From positions 1-33,970 of the forward strand of contig CAKQKT010000010.1 of NCBI GenBank assembly GCA_934249275.1: 33,970 nt of DNA. The letters are read 5' to 3'. A model generated the notes under the pieces. It made no database searches, was not told the origin of the DNA, and saw nothing but the letters and a program-made list of their open reading frames with translations. The DNA comes from an uncultured Sutterella sp. (GTDB taxonomy: Bacteria > Pseudomonadota > Gammaproteobacteria > Burkholderiales > Burkholderiaceae_F). Below are positions 9,755 to 17,787 of this stretch, piece by piece. The translations under genes and the position numbers were made by a program. Numbering within the stretch: the first letter of the stretch is position 1; each line of letters opens with the position of its first letter.

Positions 9755-10200
9755 ATGCGTTGCTCCAGTCAGCAATGTTTGTCTTTAAGTAGAAGGTCGG
9801 TGGGCTCTCAGAGCGCGCATCCGAGCTGAACCAATTATTTTATAGCGTCTTTGACAATTGACCGCTCCAGAGGCAAGGTTCTTTACAACTCATATGTCTT
9901 CCAACAGCGAAAAACAGCTCCGCCCGGAATTCATGCAGGCGTGCGCGACCTTTATTTTTGCAAGAGCCGCGTCCTCTTCCGCGAGATTTCTATCGGAAAC
10001 CCTCAAAGCACTGCAAAAACCCCTGTTTTTGCCTGGGCAGAAGGGTAAACGCCTAGCGACGTTTACAAGTGCCTCAATTATGATTTGCAGGCGCGTGACG
10101 GACACCGTTTTTCCGGCGGCCGCTCCCGCACTTTTTGGGAACACATTCAGCGGCAACAGACCGCCCGTCCCGTATTCATAAGCAACCAAGGACTTGTATC
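9755..10200. other. Divergent regulatory region between hflK and the yjiH-like gene
   Basis: No convincing gene. It holds the start of hflK transcription to the left (minus-strand TATAAAAT near 9838-9845) and of the yjiH-like gene to the right. Two inverted repeats lie near the right gene: GCAAAAAC/GTTTTTGC around 10014-10033 and GTAAACG/CGTTTAC at 10045-10066. A TATGAT -10-like box lies at 10079-10084. An open frame on the minus strand (9890-10189) was rejected. Confidence 0.5.
10045..10084 (+). promoter_or_regulatory. Candidate operator and -10 box for the yjiH-yjiG-like pair
   Basis: Inverted repeat GTAAACG (10045-10051) and CGTTTAC (10060-10066) with an 8-base centre sits where a -35 box should be relative to TATGAT (10079-10084). 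No good -35 hexamer is present, which would fit a promoter dependent on an activator, or one blocked by a repressor. The protein that binds is unknown. Confidence 0.4.
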
Positions 10201-10890
10201 ATGACCTCCGAAAATACGAATGAAAAGGTCGGCATCGGTGCGTACCTCTCGCTCGCATTCGCCATCATTTTCTTCTCCGGTCTCTGCGCTTCGTCACAGT
10301 GGTGGGGCGTTTTCGACTTCACTACCGTCAACGGCGGCTTTGGCCGTCTCGTCAGCAGCGTTGCTGATCAGGGCGACACCATCAAGACCGCCATGGCCAA
10401 CTTCCGCGGCAAGGGCGGTTCCGGCGCCATTGACGGCTTCATGTTCGCTCTCTCCCTCGTTCCGACCGTGATGTTCGCTCTCGCGATGATCACCGTGTTC
10501 GAACACTTCGGCGCCCTCAAGGCCGCCCGCAAGGTCCTGACACCGATCATTCGCCCGCTCATCGGCATTCCGGGTTCCGCTGCTCTCGCCCTCATCGCCT
10601 CGATGCAGTCCACCGACGGCGGCGCCGCTCTGACGCGCCAGCTCAAGGACGCCGGCGAACTCACCGAAGCGGAAGCGAACACGTTCGCCGCCTTCCAGAT
10701 GACGGCCGACGCCCCGATTACGAACTTCTTCGGTTCCGGCGCTGTGCTCTTCACGCTTCTCGCTGCCGACGGCACCCCCGCCGCCCCGGTCAGCCTCGGT
10801 CTCTGCCTCGGCATCATCCTGCTCGGCAAGGTGCTGTCCGCCAACCTGATGCGCCTCATCCAGATCCGCTCTGCCCGCAAGGCCAAGTAA
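10201..10890 (+). CDS. YjiH-like nucleoside-recognition (Gate) domain membrane protein
   Basis: The 229-residue protein has several hydrophobic helices (about 13-32, 79-100, 117-137, 178-200, 200-220) and the Gly/Pro-rich segment RPLIGIPGSAALALIASMQSTDGG split across about 117-141, which is typical of the Gate/SpmA-like family. Its length and its partner match E. coli YjiH (227 residues). The substrate is unknown; transport of a small molecule is the usual inference for Gate proteins. The ATG at 10201 is preceded by AAGGA. Its stop is 29 bases upstream of the next gene, so the two form an operon. Confidence 0.8.
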   Translation: MTSENTNEKVGIGAYLSLAFAIIFFSGLCASSQWWGVFDFTTVNGGFGRLVSSVADQGDTIKTAMANFRGKGGSGAIDGFMFALSLVPTVMFALAMITVFEHFGALKAARKVLTPIIRPLIGIPGSAALALIASMQSTDGGAALTRQLKDAGELTEAEANTFAAFQMTADAPITNFFGSGAVLFTLLAADGTPAAPVSLGLCLGIILLGKVLSANLMRLIQIRSARKAK

Positions 10891-10919
10891 TCACGAACAT
10901 CTGAAGAAGGAATATAAAA

Positions 10920-11396
10920 ATGTCCGGACATGAATCTGCCAATCCCATGGTGACCGACGTCTTCGTCAAGGGCGCGGTCCAGGGCTGGAACATCGCAGTC
11001 ACCTCCACCATTCCGAACGTTCTCATGGCGTTCGTGATCATCAAGGTCCTCAACCACTCCGGCCTGCTCGCCCTCATCGGCCAGCTCTTCCAGCCGGTCA
11101 TGGCCATCTTCGGCCTTCCCGGCGAAGCCGCCACGGTTCTTCTCGGCGGCTGGATGTCGATGGGCGGCGGCGTTGGCGTCGCGGTTTCCCTGTTTGACCA
11201 GGGCATCCTCAACGGCGACCACATCGCCATCGTTGCTCCGTCCATCTTCCTCATGGGCTCCCAGGTCCAGTACATGGGCCGCTGCCTTGGCGTGATCGGC
11301 GTCAAGGGCGCCGACATCCTCAAGATCATGGCTCTCCCGATCACGACCGCCTTCATCTCGCTCTTCGTGATGAAGCTCATCGTGCTCGCCGCCTGA
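10920..11396 (+). CDS. YjiG-like (SpmB/Gate family) membrane protein
   Basis: The 158-residue protein resembles E. coli YjiG (153 residues) closely over its length: PNVLMAFVIIK (about 33-43), GLPGEAATVLLGGWMSMGG (66-84), then LMGSQVQYMGRCLG (117-130). It likely forms a two-part membrane complex with the upstream YjiH-like protein. In E. coli the pair sits beside iadA (isoaspartyl dipeptidase); no such gene is here. AAGGA precedes the ATG at 10920. A strong terminator follows. Confidence 0.82.
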   Translation: MSGHESANPMVTDVFVKGAVQGWNIAVTSTIPNVLMAFVIIKVLNHSGLLALIGQLFQPVMAIFGLPGEAATVLLGGWMSMGGGVGVAVSLFDQGILNGDHIAIVAPSIFLMGSQVQYMGRCLGVIGVKGADILKIMALPITTAFISLFVMKLIVLAA

Positions 11397-11420
11397 TTCC
11401 GGCCCGAAGCTGAAAAGTAA

Positions 11421-11464
11421 AGACCGCCCCAGCGTTCCCAAGACGCCGGGGCGGCTTCGTTTTA
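11421..11464 (+). terminator. Intrinsic terminator of the yjiH-yjiG-like operon
   Basis: Stem CCGCCCC-A-GCGT / ACGC-C-GGGGCGG (11424-11454) followed by a T-rich tail (CTTCGTTTTA). Confidence 0.8.
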
Positions 11465-11520
11465 TGAAGCCCCGCATGCTATGCTGAATCGAACGGACAT
11501 CCATGCCTGCAGGAGGCCTC

Positions 11521-12477
11521 ATGAAGAACATTCTCGTGATCGGCGCAGCCGGTCAAATCGGCTCCGAACTCGTCCCCGAACTGCGACGCCGCGGCTACAT
11601 GACCGTAGCCGCGGGAAGCGGCCGCACCCCGCTGCCCGCTTCGCTCGCCGAAGGCGGACCGACGGCCGTCGTCAATCTGCTTGACGCCGAAGGCGTACGG
11701 AAGACAGTAGAGCACTTCAGCATCGACACGGTCTTCAATTTAGCCGCCATTCTCTCCGCCGTGGGCGAATCAAAGCCCATGACCGCGTGGGACATCGGCG
11801 TCAACGGCGTCATCGGCCTGCTCGAACTTGCCTGCGACAAGAAGCTGTCGGTCTTCACGCCAAGCTCCATCGGCGTCTTCGGGCCCGAAACCCCACACGA
11901 TCCGACGCCTCAGGACACGGTCTGCCGGCCGAGAACCATGTACGGCATCACCAAGGTCGCGGGCGAGCTGCTTTCCGACTACTACAGGGCGAAGTACGGC
12001 GTCGACGCAAGAAGCGTGCGCTATCCGGGACTCATCTCGCACGTGACGCCGCCGGGCGGCGGCACGACCGACTATGCCGTCGACATCTACTGGAAGGCTG
12101 TCGAAAACCGATGCTATGCCTCGCCGCTTGCCGAAGGCACGAAGCTTCCGATGATGTTCATGGCCGATGCACTCAGAGCCGCGATCGAGCTGATGGAAGC
12201 GGACGCCTCAAGGTTGCGCCACTTCAACAGCTTCAACGTTGGCGCGATGAGCTTCGCGCCCGAAGAGATTGCCGCTAGCATCCGCAGGAGAATGCCCGGA
12301 TTCGAGCTTTCGTACGAAGTGAATCCCCTTCTCCAACGCATTGCCGAAAGTTGGCCCGACGCGCTCGACGACACGGCGGCACGCGAGGAATGGAACTGGA
12401 AGCCGGAGTACGATCTGGACGCCATGACGGACGTGATGCTCAACGCCGTTGCCCAAAGGCTTGGGAAAACCCTTTGA
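11521..12477 (+). CDS. SDR-family L-threonine 3-dehydrogenase (NAD-dependent epimerase-like)
   Basis: The 318-residue protein has an N-terminal Rossmann motif (GAAGQIG, residues 7-13), the catalytic YxxxK within MYGITK (about 140-145) and a preceding PSSIGVFG segment carrying the catalytic Ser. The sequence GGGTTDYAVDIYWKA and the later SWPDALDD are, as I recall, characteristic of the short-chain (not zinc-dependent) threonine dehydrogenases, which oxidise threonine to 2-amino-3-ketobutyrate. The partner ligase gene kbl is not in the window. A GGAGG sits just before the ATG at 11521; a start six codons earlier is less likely. A TATGCT box at 11480-11485 could be its -10. A related UDP-sugar epimerase is the alternative but fits the C-terminal motifs less well. 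Confidence 0.8.
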   Translation: MKNILVIGAAGQIGSELVPELRRRGYMTVAAGSGRTPLPASLAEGGPTAVVNLLDAEGVRKTVEHFSIDTVFNLAAILSAVGESKPMTAWDIGVNGVIGLLELACDKKLSVFTPSSIGVFGPETPHDPTPQDTVCRPRTMYGITKVAGELLSDYYRAKYGVDARSVRYPGLISHVTPPGGGTTDYAVDIYWKAVENRCYASPLAEGTKLPMMFMADALRAAIELMEADASRLRHFNSFNVGAMSFAPEEIAASIRRRMPGFELSYEVNPLLQRIAESWPDALDDTAAREEWNWKPEYDLDAMTDVMLNAVAQRLGKTL

Positions 12478-12492
12478 TCCAGAGCGGGCCTG

Positions 12493-12525
12493 AAAAAAGC
12501 CGGCACTCGAAAGATTGCCGGCTTT
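12493..12525 (-). terminator. Terminator of hfq-hflX
   Basis: A 10-bp stem AAAGCCGGCA / TGCCGGCTTT. On the minus strand it runs into six T, ending hflX. It may also weakly stop the convergent threonine dehydrogenase transcript (TTTGG on the plus side). Confidence 0.82.
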
Positions 12526-12546
12526 GGTGTCTGAAGAAGCAGAGGC

Positions 12547-13746
12547 CTACTTCTTCTTTTTGCGCACGAGGAAATCCTCGATGTTGTCGCCCGCCAGGGT
12601 GGCAAGGTCATGCGCGACCTCCTCTTCCCAAGGTTCGGGCGCGCGGGGCTCGTTCGGATTGTCAACGCGCCACTGGTGCGCGAACTCTCCGATCGCCTGG
12701 CGAAGAAGATCGAGGCCGTCGCCCGTCAGAGCGGAAACGAAGACCGCCTTCGGACGGCCGTCGGGATGGCGCACGATCTCGGGCTCGAGCGTCGTGTTGT
12801 CGATCTTGTTGTAGACAAGAATCGCAGGCACGTCGTCGGCCTTGATGTCCTTGAGGACCGAGTTCACCTCGACGATCTGATCCTCTCGCACGGGCGAGGA
12901 GGCGTCGACCACATGAAGGAGAAGGTCCGCATGAACCGTTTCGTCAAGCGTGGACTTGAAGGCTTCGACGAGCTGATGCGGAAGACCGCGGATGAAGCCC
13001 ACCGTATCGCTTGCCACGACCGTCTCGTCGTCACTGATCCAGCAGCGGCGGGCCGTGGTGTCGAGCGTTGCGAAGAGCTGGTCGGCCGCGTAGCTCTGAG
13101 CCCTTGTGAGGCGATTGAAGAGCGTCGACTTGCCGGCGTTGGTATAGCCGACGAGCGAAACGGAAAGCGTGTCGGAGCGCGAGCGGGAGCGGCGCTGCGT
13201 GTCGCGCTGGCGCGCAAGGCGCTTCAGCTGATCGCGCAGCTGCTTCATGCGCACGCCGATCATTCGGCGGTCAAGCTCGATCTGCTTTTCGCCCGGGCCG
13301 CCGGTCTTGCCGAGGCCGCCGCGCTGGCGCTCAAGGTGGGTCCAGCCGCGCACGAGGCGCGTGGACAGGTGCTCAAGCTGGGCAAGTTCGACCTGCAGGC
13401 GGCCTTCGCGGGACTTCGCGCGGGCGCGGAAGATGTCGAGAATCAGCTGGGTGCGGTCCAAAACGGGGAGCTCGATGGCGCGCTCGATGTTGCGCTGCTG
13501 AGCGGCCGAAAGAGGAACGTCAAAGACAACGACGTCGGCATGGAGTTCATGGGCGAGATCGCCGAGCTCCTCAACCTTGCCGGAACCGATGAAGAAGGCG
13601 GGATCGGGCTTGTCTCGCTTGGCATCAAGAAGTCCGACCGGTTCGAGACCGTCGGACTTGACGAGAAGCGAGAGTTCCTCGGCCGAATCCTGATAGATGA
13701 CGCGGCCGACTACGACGCAGACGAGAAAGGCGCGCGTGGCCTTCAC
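12547..13746 (-). CDS. hflX: GTPase HflX (ribosome rescue/dissociation factor)
   Basis: HflX binds the 50S subunit and splits stalled or heat-damaged ribosomes using GTP. The 399-residue protein has the N-terminal HflX domain (PAFFIGSGKVEEL, about 49-61), the glycine-rich linker GGLGKTGGPGEKQIE (143-157), the Walker A GYTNAGKST (200-208), switch region DTTARR, DTVGFI and the NKID G4 motif. The C-terminus ends in a Lys run. The only standard start I find is the GTG at 13746; the frame stays open upstream to the hfq stop, so a rarer start could add about ten residues. It is 34 bases after hfq, and the two are one operon. Confidence 0.94.
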   Translation of the reverse strand: MKATRAFLVCVVVGRVIYQDSAEELSLLVKSDGLEPVGLLDAKRDKPDPAFFIGSGKVEELGDLAHELHADVVVFDVPLSAAQQRNIERAIELPVLDRTQLILDIFRARAKSREGRLQVELAQLEHLSTRLVRGWTHLERQRGGLGKTGGPGEKQIELDRRMIGVRMKQLRDQLKRLARQRDTQRRSRSRSDTLSVSLVGYTNAGKSTLFNRLTRAQSYAADQLFATLDTTARRCWISDDETVVASDTVGFIRGLPHQLVEAFKSTLDETVHADLLLHVVDASSPVREDQIVEVNSVLKDIKADDVPAILVYNKIDNTTLEPEIVRHPDGRPKAVFVSALTGDGLDLLRQAIGEFAHQWRVDNPNEPRAPEPWEEEVAHDLATLAGDNIEDFLVRKKKK

Positions 13747-13780
13747 CGCGCGCGTCTCATCAATTTGAAACGTGCTGATA

Positions 13781-14014
13781 TCAGTTCTCCGGCACGGAGG
13801 GCATGTTCACGGCGCGCGTCGGAACGACGGTGCTGATTGCATGCTTGTAAACCATCTGGGTGACCGTGTTGCGCAGAAGCACGACATACTGGTCGAAGGA
13901 TTCAATCTGGCCCTGAAGCTTGATGCCGTTGACAAGATAGATGGAAACGGGGATGCGATCCTTGCGAAGGATGTTCAGGAACGGATCCTGGAGGAGCTGA
14001 CCTTTCTGAGTCAT
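13781..14014 (-). CDS. hfq: RNA chaperone Hfq
   Basis: The 77-residue Sm-like protein forms hexamers that pair small RNAs with mRNAs. The Sm1 region ([24 protein letters not shown], given here in parts: residues 10-33) and the Sm2 motif YKH (56-58) are present. The C-terminal tail is short (about 12 residues after the core), as in several betaproteobacteria. GGAG lies upstream of the ATG at 14014. Confidence 0.97.
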   Translation of the reverse strand: MTQKGQLLQDPFLNILRKDRIPVSIYLVNGIKLQGQIESFDQYVVLLRNTVTQMVYKHAISTVVPTRAVNMPSVPEN

Positions 14015-14122
14015 TTTGTTGTTCTCCGACCGTCGGGGACTTTTCCTTGCGGAAGCCCGTCAGTCTTTGTTGTTATTCGATGCGGGAGACCCTGAACCGG
14101 TTTCAGAACACCCCCGCGCACG

Positions 14123-14140
14123 TCCGCAATCAATTGCGGA
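14123..14140. promoter_or_regulatory. Perfect-arm palindrome in the hfq leader
   Basis: TCCGCAAT-CA-ATTGCGGA: 8-base arms around a 2-base centre. It lies a few bases downstream of the minus-strand TAAAAT box (14151-14156), so it would fall at the start of the hfq transcript. It could be an operator or a 5' hairpin; nothing in the sequence decides which. Confidence 0.4.
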
Positions 14141-14262
14141 TCCTTTTGAGATTTTAACACCTGGCGATTGTAAAAAACGTCGGCGAAGAGGCTAGGAATC
14201 TCAAAAGAAGGCGGAATTTGCCCCCCTTTTCATGAAGCAGCCCGCCATTTTGAGAATCGCTC

Positions 14263-14300
14263 AAAAAAAGAACGCCCTTCTCGGCTTGAGAAGAGCGTTC
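14263..14300 (-). terminator. Intrinsic terminator of der
   Basis: A 13-bp stem with one mismatch (GAACGC..CTTCTC / GAGAAG..GCGTTC), a 5-base loop, and seven T on the minus strand (A tract 14263-14269). It lies about 60 bases after the der stop. Confidence 0.87.
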
Positions 14301-14358
14301 CGGCATGCAAGAAGGACCGAAGGCGAGCTCCGGCCCCAAGTGAATTTTACCTCACTGA

Positions 14359-15708
14359 TCAGCGCTTGTTTTCGTCCTTGACGAAGGGGTTTTCCTTCGT
14401 GCGGAACTCAATGCGAAGCGGCGTGCCGGCGAGGTCGAACTTTTCGCGGAAGAAGCCTTCGAGGTAGCGGCGGTAGCTTTCGCCGATGTCCTCAAGGGCG
14501 TTGCCGTGAATGACGATGACCGGCGGATTGGAGCCGCCCTGGTGAGCGAAGCGGGGCTTCGGACGGCCGCCGCGGGCACGCGGGGGCTGCTGGCGCTCGA
14601 CGGCTTCGAAGAGCGCGCGCGTGAGCTTCGGCGTCGGGATCTTGCGATAGGCCGCGGCATGGGCCTCGTCAACCGCCTTCATGAGGTGGTTGAGGCCGTT
14701 GCGCTTCAGAGCGGAGATGCGGATCATGCGGGCCCAGCGCAGGAAGTGAAGCTTGCGCTCGAGCTCGAGATTGAACATTTCGCGGTCATAGTCGGACATG
14801 AGGTCCCACTTGTTGACGGCAACGACAAGCGCACGGCCGGTTTCGAGAACGTAGCCGGCAATGTGGGCGTCATGGTCGGCGATGCCGTTCTTGGCATCGA
14901 TGACGAGGATGACGACGTTGGCGTCCTCAATGGCCTGAAGGGTCTTGACGACGGAGAACTTTTCGATGGCTTCGAACACCTTGCCCTTCTTGCGAAGGCC
15001 GGCGGTGTCGACGAGCTCGTAGGGGCGGCCGTTGTATTCGAAGTCGACGCGAATAGCGTCGCGGGTGGTGCCCGGCATGTCGAAGGCGATGAGTCGCTCT
15101 TCGCCGATGAGCGCGTTGATGAGCGTGGACTTGCCGGCGTTCGGACGGCCGGCGAGCGTCACCTTGAGGCGCTTGGGCGCATCGGGATCCTCGTCCTCCT
15201 CTTCGTCATCAGGCTCATCTTCAAAACCTTCGAGGGCGAGATCCATGACGGCGTTGACGCCCTGGCCGTGAGCGGCGGAAATCAGCCACGGCTCGCCGAA
15301 GCCGAGTTCGTAGAATTCGGCGGCAGCAATGGCGGAGAGACCTTCGGCCTTGTTCACGACGAGAATGATCTTGCGGCCGGATTCGCGCAGGCGTACGGCG
15401 ATGCGCTGATCGTGCGGCGTAAGGCCGGAGCGTGCGTCGCAGACGAAGATGACGACGTCGGCTTCGTCAATGGCGAGCTCGGCCTGGCTGGCCATGGCCT
15501 TGACGATGCCCTCGGACTTGACGGGCTCGAAGCCGCCGGTGTCGACGACGATGTAGGGCATGCGGCCGACACGGCCCTGACCGTACTGGCGGTCGCGGGT
15601 AAGCCCGGGGAAGTCGGCGACGATGGCGTCGCGGCTGCGCGTGAGGCGATTGAAAAGCGTGGACTTGCCGACGTTCGGGCGGCCCACGAGAGCAATGACA
15701 GGAAGCAT
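14359..15708 (-). CDS. der: GTPase Der (EngA), ribosome assembly
   Basis: Der has two GTPase domains in tandem and is needed for 50S subunit maturation. Both Walker A motifs are visible: GRPNVGKS (9-16) and GRPNAGKS (187-194), with an acidic linker between them (about 163-177, mainly Asp/Glu) and the DTGG and DTAG G3 motifs. The C-terminal KH-like domain covers about 350-440. The 449-residue length is normal. The ATG at 15708 lacks a strong ribosome site (CTAGAAAC precedes it). It follows bamB as in related genomes. Confidence 0.97.
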   Translation of the reverse strand: MLPVIALVGRPNVGKSTLFNRLTRSRDAIVADFPGLTRDRQYGQGRVGRMPYIVVDTGGFEPVKSEGIVKAMASQAELAIDEADVVIFVCDARSGLTPHDQRIAVRLRESGRKIILVVNKAEGLSAIAAAEFYELGFGEPWLISAAHGQGVNAVMDLALEGFEDEPDDEEEDEDPDAPKRLKVTLAGRPNAGKSTLINALIGEERLIAFDMPGTTRDAIRVDFEYNGRPYELVDTAGLRKKGKVFEAIEKFSVVKTLQAIEDANVVILVIDAKNGIADHDAHIAGYVLETGRALVVAVNKWDLMSDYDREMFNLELERKLHFLRWARMIRISALKRNGLNHLMKAVDEAHAAAYRKIPTPKLTRALFEAVERQQPPRARGGRPKPRFAHQGGSNPPVIVIHGNALEDIGESYRRYLEGFFREKFDLAGTPLRIEFRTKENPFVKDENKR

Positions 15709-15801
15709 GTTTCTAGAAATAATGAGGCCGGACGACGCTCCGCAGGGAGCATCGGCCGGCAGGAAATCAAGGCGTATTAAAGAGCGATGGAGTGCGCGGC
15801 C

Positions 15802-16944
15802 TTATTCGCCGAGCGTCTCCTGAAGCACGTAGGCGACTTTGCCTTCGACGGTCTGGAAGACCGCGCCGTAGCCGAACTGGGCGGCGGGCGAGCGCACGGC
15901 GCCGCTCAGGCGGGTGCGGCCGACAACCGTGCCGGTCATGGGGTCCATCATCGTGACGTAGCCCTCATAGTCGGCAACCGCAAGCGTGGCGCCGATGCGG
16001 ATCGGAGCGGAAATCGTGCGGTATTCGAGGTCGCGGTTGACCCAAGCCTCGCGGCCGTTCTCGCGGTTGTAGGCGTGAACGTAGCTCTGGTCGTCGACGA
16101 CGTAAACCATGCGGGCGTCGGCAACCGGACCGGTCACGCTGTCAACCTTGGCGCTCCAGGCAAGCTGGCCGTTCATGGAGTTCATGCACACGAGGTTGCC
16201 CTGGAAGGCGGCGGCGCACATGAGCTGGTTGTCAACCCAGGGGCGGCCGACGACGTCGATCAGACGTTCGACTTCGGTGATGCCGGAAGCCTGGCCGATG
16301 ACGGCGTCAAACACGGGCTTGCCGTTGAGGCCGAGCGCGAGGAGACGGCCGTTGGACTGGCCCGAGAGAATGCCTGCCGGCGACCAGGCCATCTGATTGA
16401 AGGCCTGAAGGGTGAGCGCGGGAGCCTGACCCTGATAGTGCCAGCGGCGTTCGCCGGTGACGATGTCGAAAGCCGTGATGCGCGTGTCGGAGGTCTTCAC
16501 CACGACGAGCCCCTGGCCGACGAGCGGCGGAACATCCGTTTCGGCGGAGAGAGCGGCGCGCCAGACGAACTGGCCTTCGGCGTCATAAACCTCGACCTCG
16601 CCGCGATCGGTGACGATCGCCTGATGCAGGCCGTCGGAGCCGACGCCGGCAACAATGCGCGAGCCGGCCTTGACCTTCCAGACCTTCTCGCCCGTCAGGC
16701 GGTCGAGGCGGTAGAGAGTCTTTTCACCGGCGGCGTAGACGGCGTTGTCCGTCACGGCGGGAATGAGATAGCCGTCGTTTTCGCCGACGGAAGCCGTCCA
16801 GGAAATCTTCGGGCTGACCTGTGCGCGGAAGTCCTGCAGGTCGGCAGGTTCGCGGCTGTTGGGCGTGCTGCAGCCGGCGAGGGTCATAACCGTCAGCGCG
16901 GCAACGGCGCCGAGCAGAACTTTCTTGGCAAACATCGTATTCAT
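15802..16944 (-). CDS. bamB: Outer-membrane assembly lipoprotein BamB
   Basis: BamB is the beta-propeller lipoprotein of the BAM complex that inserts outer-membrane proteins. The 380-residue protein has a lipoprotein signal peptide with the lipobox LAGC (Cys at 25). Repeated PQQ-like blades follow, with Trp-Gly/Trp-Lys turns (EKVWKV, GQFVWRA, ERRWHYQ, GQLAWSA, GREAWVN). The start at 16944 and the ATG three codons later give the same mature protein. It lies between yfgM and der, its usual place. Confidence 0.93.
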   Translation of the reverse strand: MNTMFAKKVLLGAVAALTVMTLAGCSTPNSREPADLQDFRAQVSPKISWTASVGENDGYLIPAVTDNAVYAAGEKTLYRLDRLTGEKVWKVKAGSRIVAGVGSDGLHQAIVTDRGEVEVYDAEGQFVWRAALSAETDVPPLVGQGLVVVKTSDTRITAFDIVTGERRWHYQGQAPALTLQAFNQMAWSPAGILSGQSNGRLLALGLNGKPVFDAVIGQASGITEVERLIDVVGRPWVDNQLMCAAAFQGNLVCMNSMNGQLAWSAKVDSVTGPVADARMVYVVDDQSYVHAYNRENGREAWVNRDLEYRTISAPIRIGATLAVADYEGYVTMMDPMTGTVVGRTRLSGAVRSPAAQFGYGAVFQTVEGKVAYVLQETLGE

Positions 16945-17026
16945 CTCGTTGTATTGGGCATCTCGCCGCAGGCAAACCGCCGCACGGCTGAACCTAGGAT
17001 TGTATTAGCAAAAAGAACGGCAACGG

Positions 17027-17056
17027 GGACAAATGAGGCGTTTTTTTCATTTGTCC
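17027..17056. repeat. Inverted repeat in the yfgM-bamB gap
   Basis: GGACAAATGA (17027-17036) pairs perfectly with TCATTTGTCC (17047-17056) around a 10-base T-rich loop. It lies in the 175-base gap between yfgM and bamB. It has no T tract directly after it on the minus strand, so it is more likely an RNA hairpin or protein site than a strong terminator. Confidence 0.6.
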
Positions 17057-17119
17057 GGCGCCGCCGTCCTGAATGCGCCGCCGCATCGGCTCAAAACCGT
17101 GCTCGGGCGGCGCCGACCG

Positions 17120-17755
17120 TTATTCCGCAGTGGAAACGGAAGCGAGCTTGTAGTGAAGCACGCCGCGGATCGGGCTCTGCTCGCCGGCGGCAACAGCCTT
17201 TTCCCAGGCCTCGCGAGCCTTGGCGATATCGTTCATGGCGTAGTAAACGTCGCCGAGACGATCCTGAACAAGCGCAACCTGATCCTGCACGGGCTTGGCG
17301 GCCTCGATGGCCTTCAGAGCAGCCTGCGGATTCTTGGCGGAAAGCTCAATGCCGGCAAGACGAACGCGGGCGATGGTGTCGTACTCGGGATGACCCGACT
17401 TTTCGATCACCCAGGTGAGACGAGTGCGGGCCAGATCGAGATTGCCCTCCTGAGCTTCAACAGCGGCGGAGGCGAGCGCACCCAGAGGGGCGTAGATCGT
17501 CGAGCCGTATTCGCTGATGAGGCCGTCGGCGATCGACTTCACGTTCTTCGTGTCGTTCTGATAGATCGCGTTCTGCAGCTGCACATAGGCGCCGGAGGCA
17601 TTGGCGGCCTGATTGCGCTGATACCAATGCCAGCCGTTCCAGCCGGCAAAGCCGAGACAGCAGACGCAGACGGCGGCAGTAATGGGGGTGCCCCACTTCT
17701 CCCACCAGGCCTTCATTTGGTCAATGCTCTCTTGTTCTTCCAAGTCGTAAGCCAT
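17120..17755 (-). CDS. YfgM-like tetratricopeptide membrane protein (ancillary SecYEG subunit)
   Basis: The 211-residue protein has a short acidic N-terminus, one membrane segment (about 24-44) and a periplasmic TPR region (about 50-205, with helices such as DQVALVQDRLGDVYYAMND). This is the YfgM (TPR_21) pattern; in E. coli YfgM contacts the Sec translocon and periplasmic chaperones. AAGGAG lies before the ATG at 17755. The hisS-yfgM-bamB order matches relatives. Confidence 0.85.
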   Translation of the reverse strand: MAYDLEEQESIDQMKAWWEKWGTPITAAVCVCCLGFAGWNGWHWYQRNQAANASGAYVQLQNAIYQNDTKNVKSIADGLISEYGSTIYAPLGALASAAVEAQEGNLDLARTRLTWVIEKSGHPEYDTIARVRLAGIELSAKNPQAALKAIEAAKPVQDQVALVQDRLGDVYYAMNDIAKAREAWEKAVAAGEQSPIRGVLHYKLASVSTAE

Positions 17756-17787
17756 CGCTTGCGCTCCTTAAGTCAACTCGTGAATGA

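Larger units (their letters stand above)
14015..14358. other. Gene-free stretch between der and hfq
   Basis: The right part holds the der terminator (14263-14300). The left part is the hfq leader, with a TAAAAT -10-like box on the minus strand (14151-14156) and the palindrome described separately. No gene is supported. Confidence 0.6.

Noticed and set aside
7265..9829. A plus-strand open frame of 854 codons opposite hflC and hflK
   Set aside because: It is antisense to two clear genes, its protein is a low-complexity Val/Ala/Asp mix with no motif, and long antisense frames are expected from the codon bias of this GC-rich genome.
9851..9886. TTGACA at 9851 considered as a plus-strand promoter
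   Set aside because: No acceptable -10 hexamer is found at 15-19 bases, and it is over 300 bases from the next plus-strand gene.
9890..10189. A minus-strand open frame of 99 codons upstream of hflK
   Set aside because: No ribosome site, no motif, and it covers the inverted repeats and promoter of the divergent gene.
14506..17418. Two long plus-strand open frames opposite der and bamB
   Set aside because: Both are mirror frames of recognised genes and contain no domain motifs.
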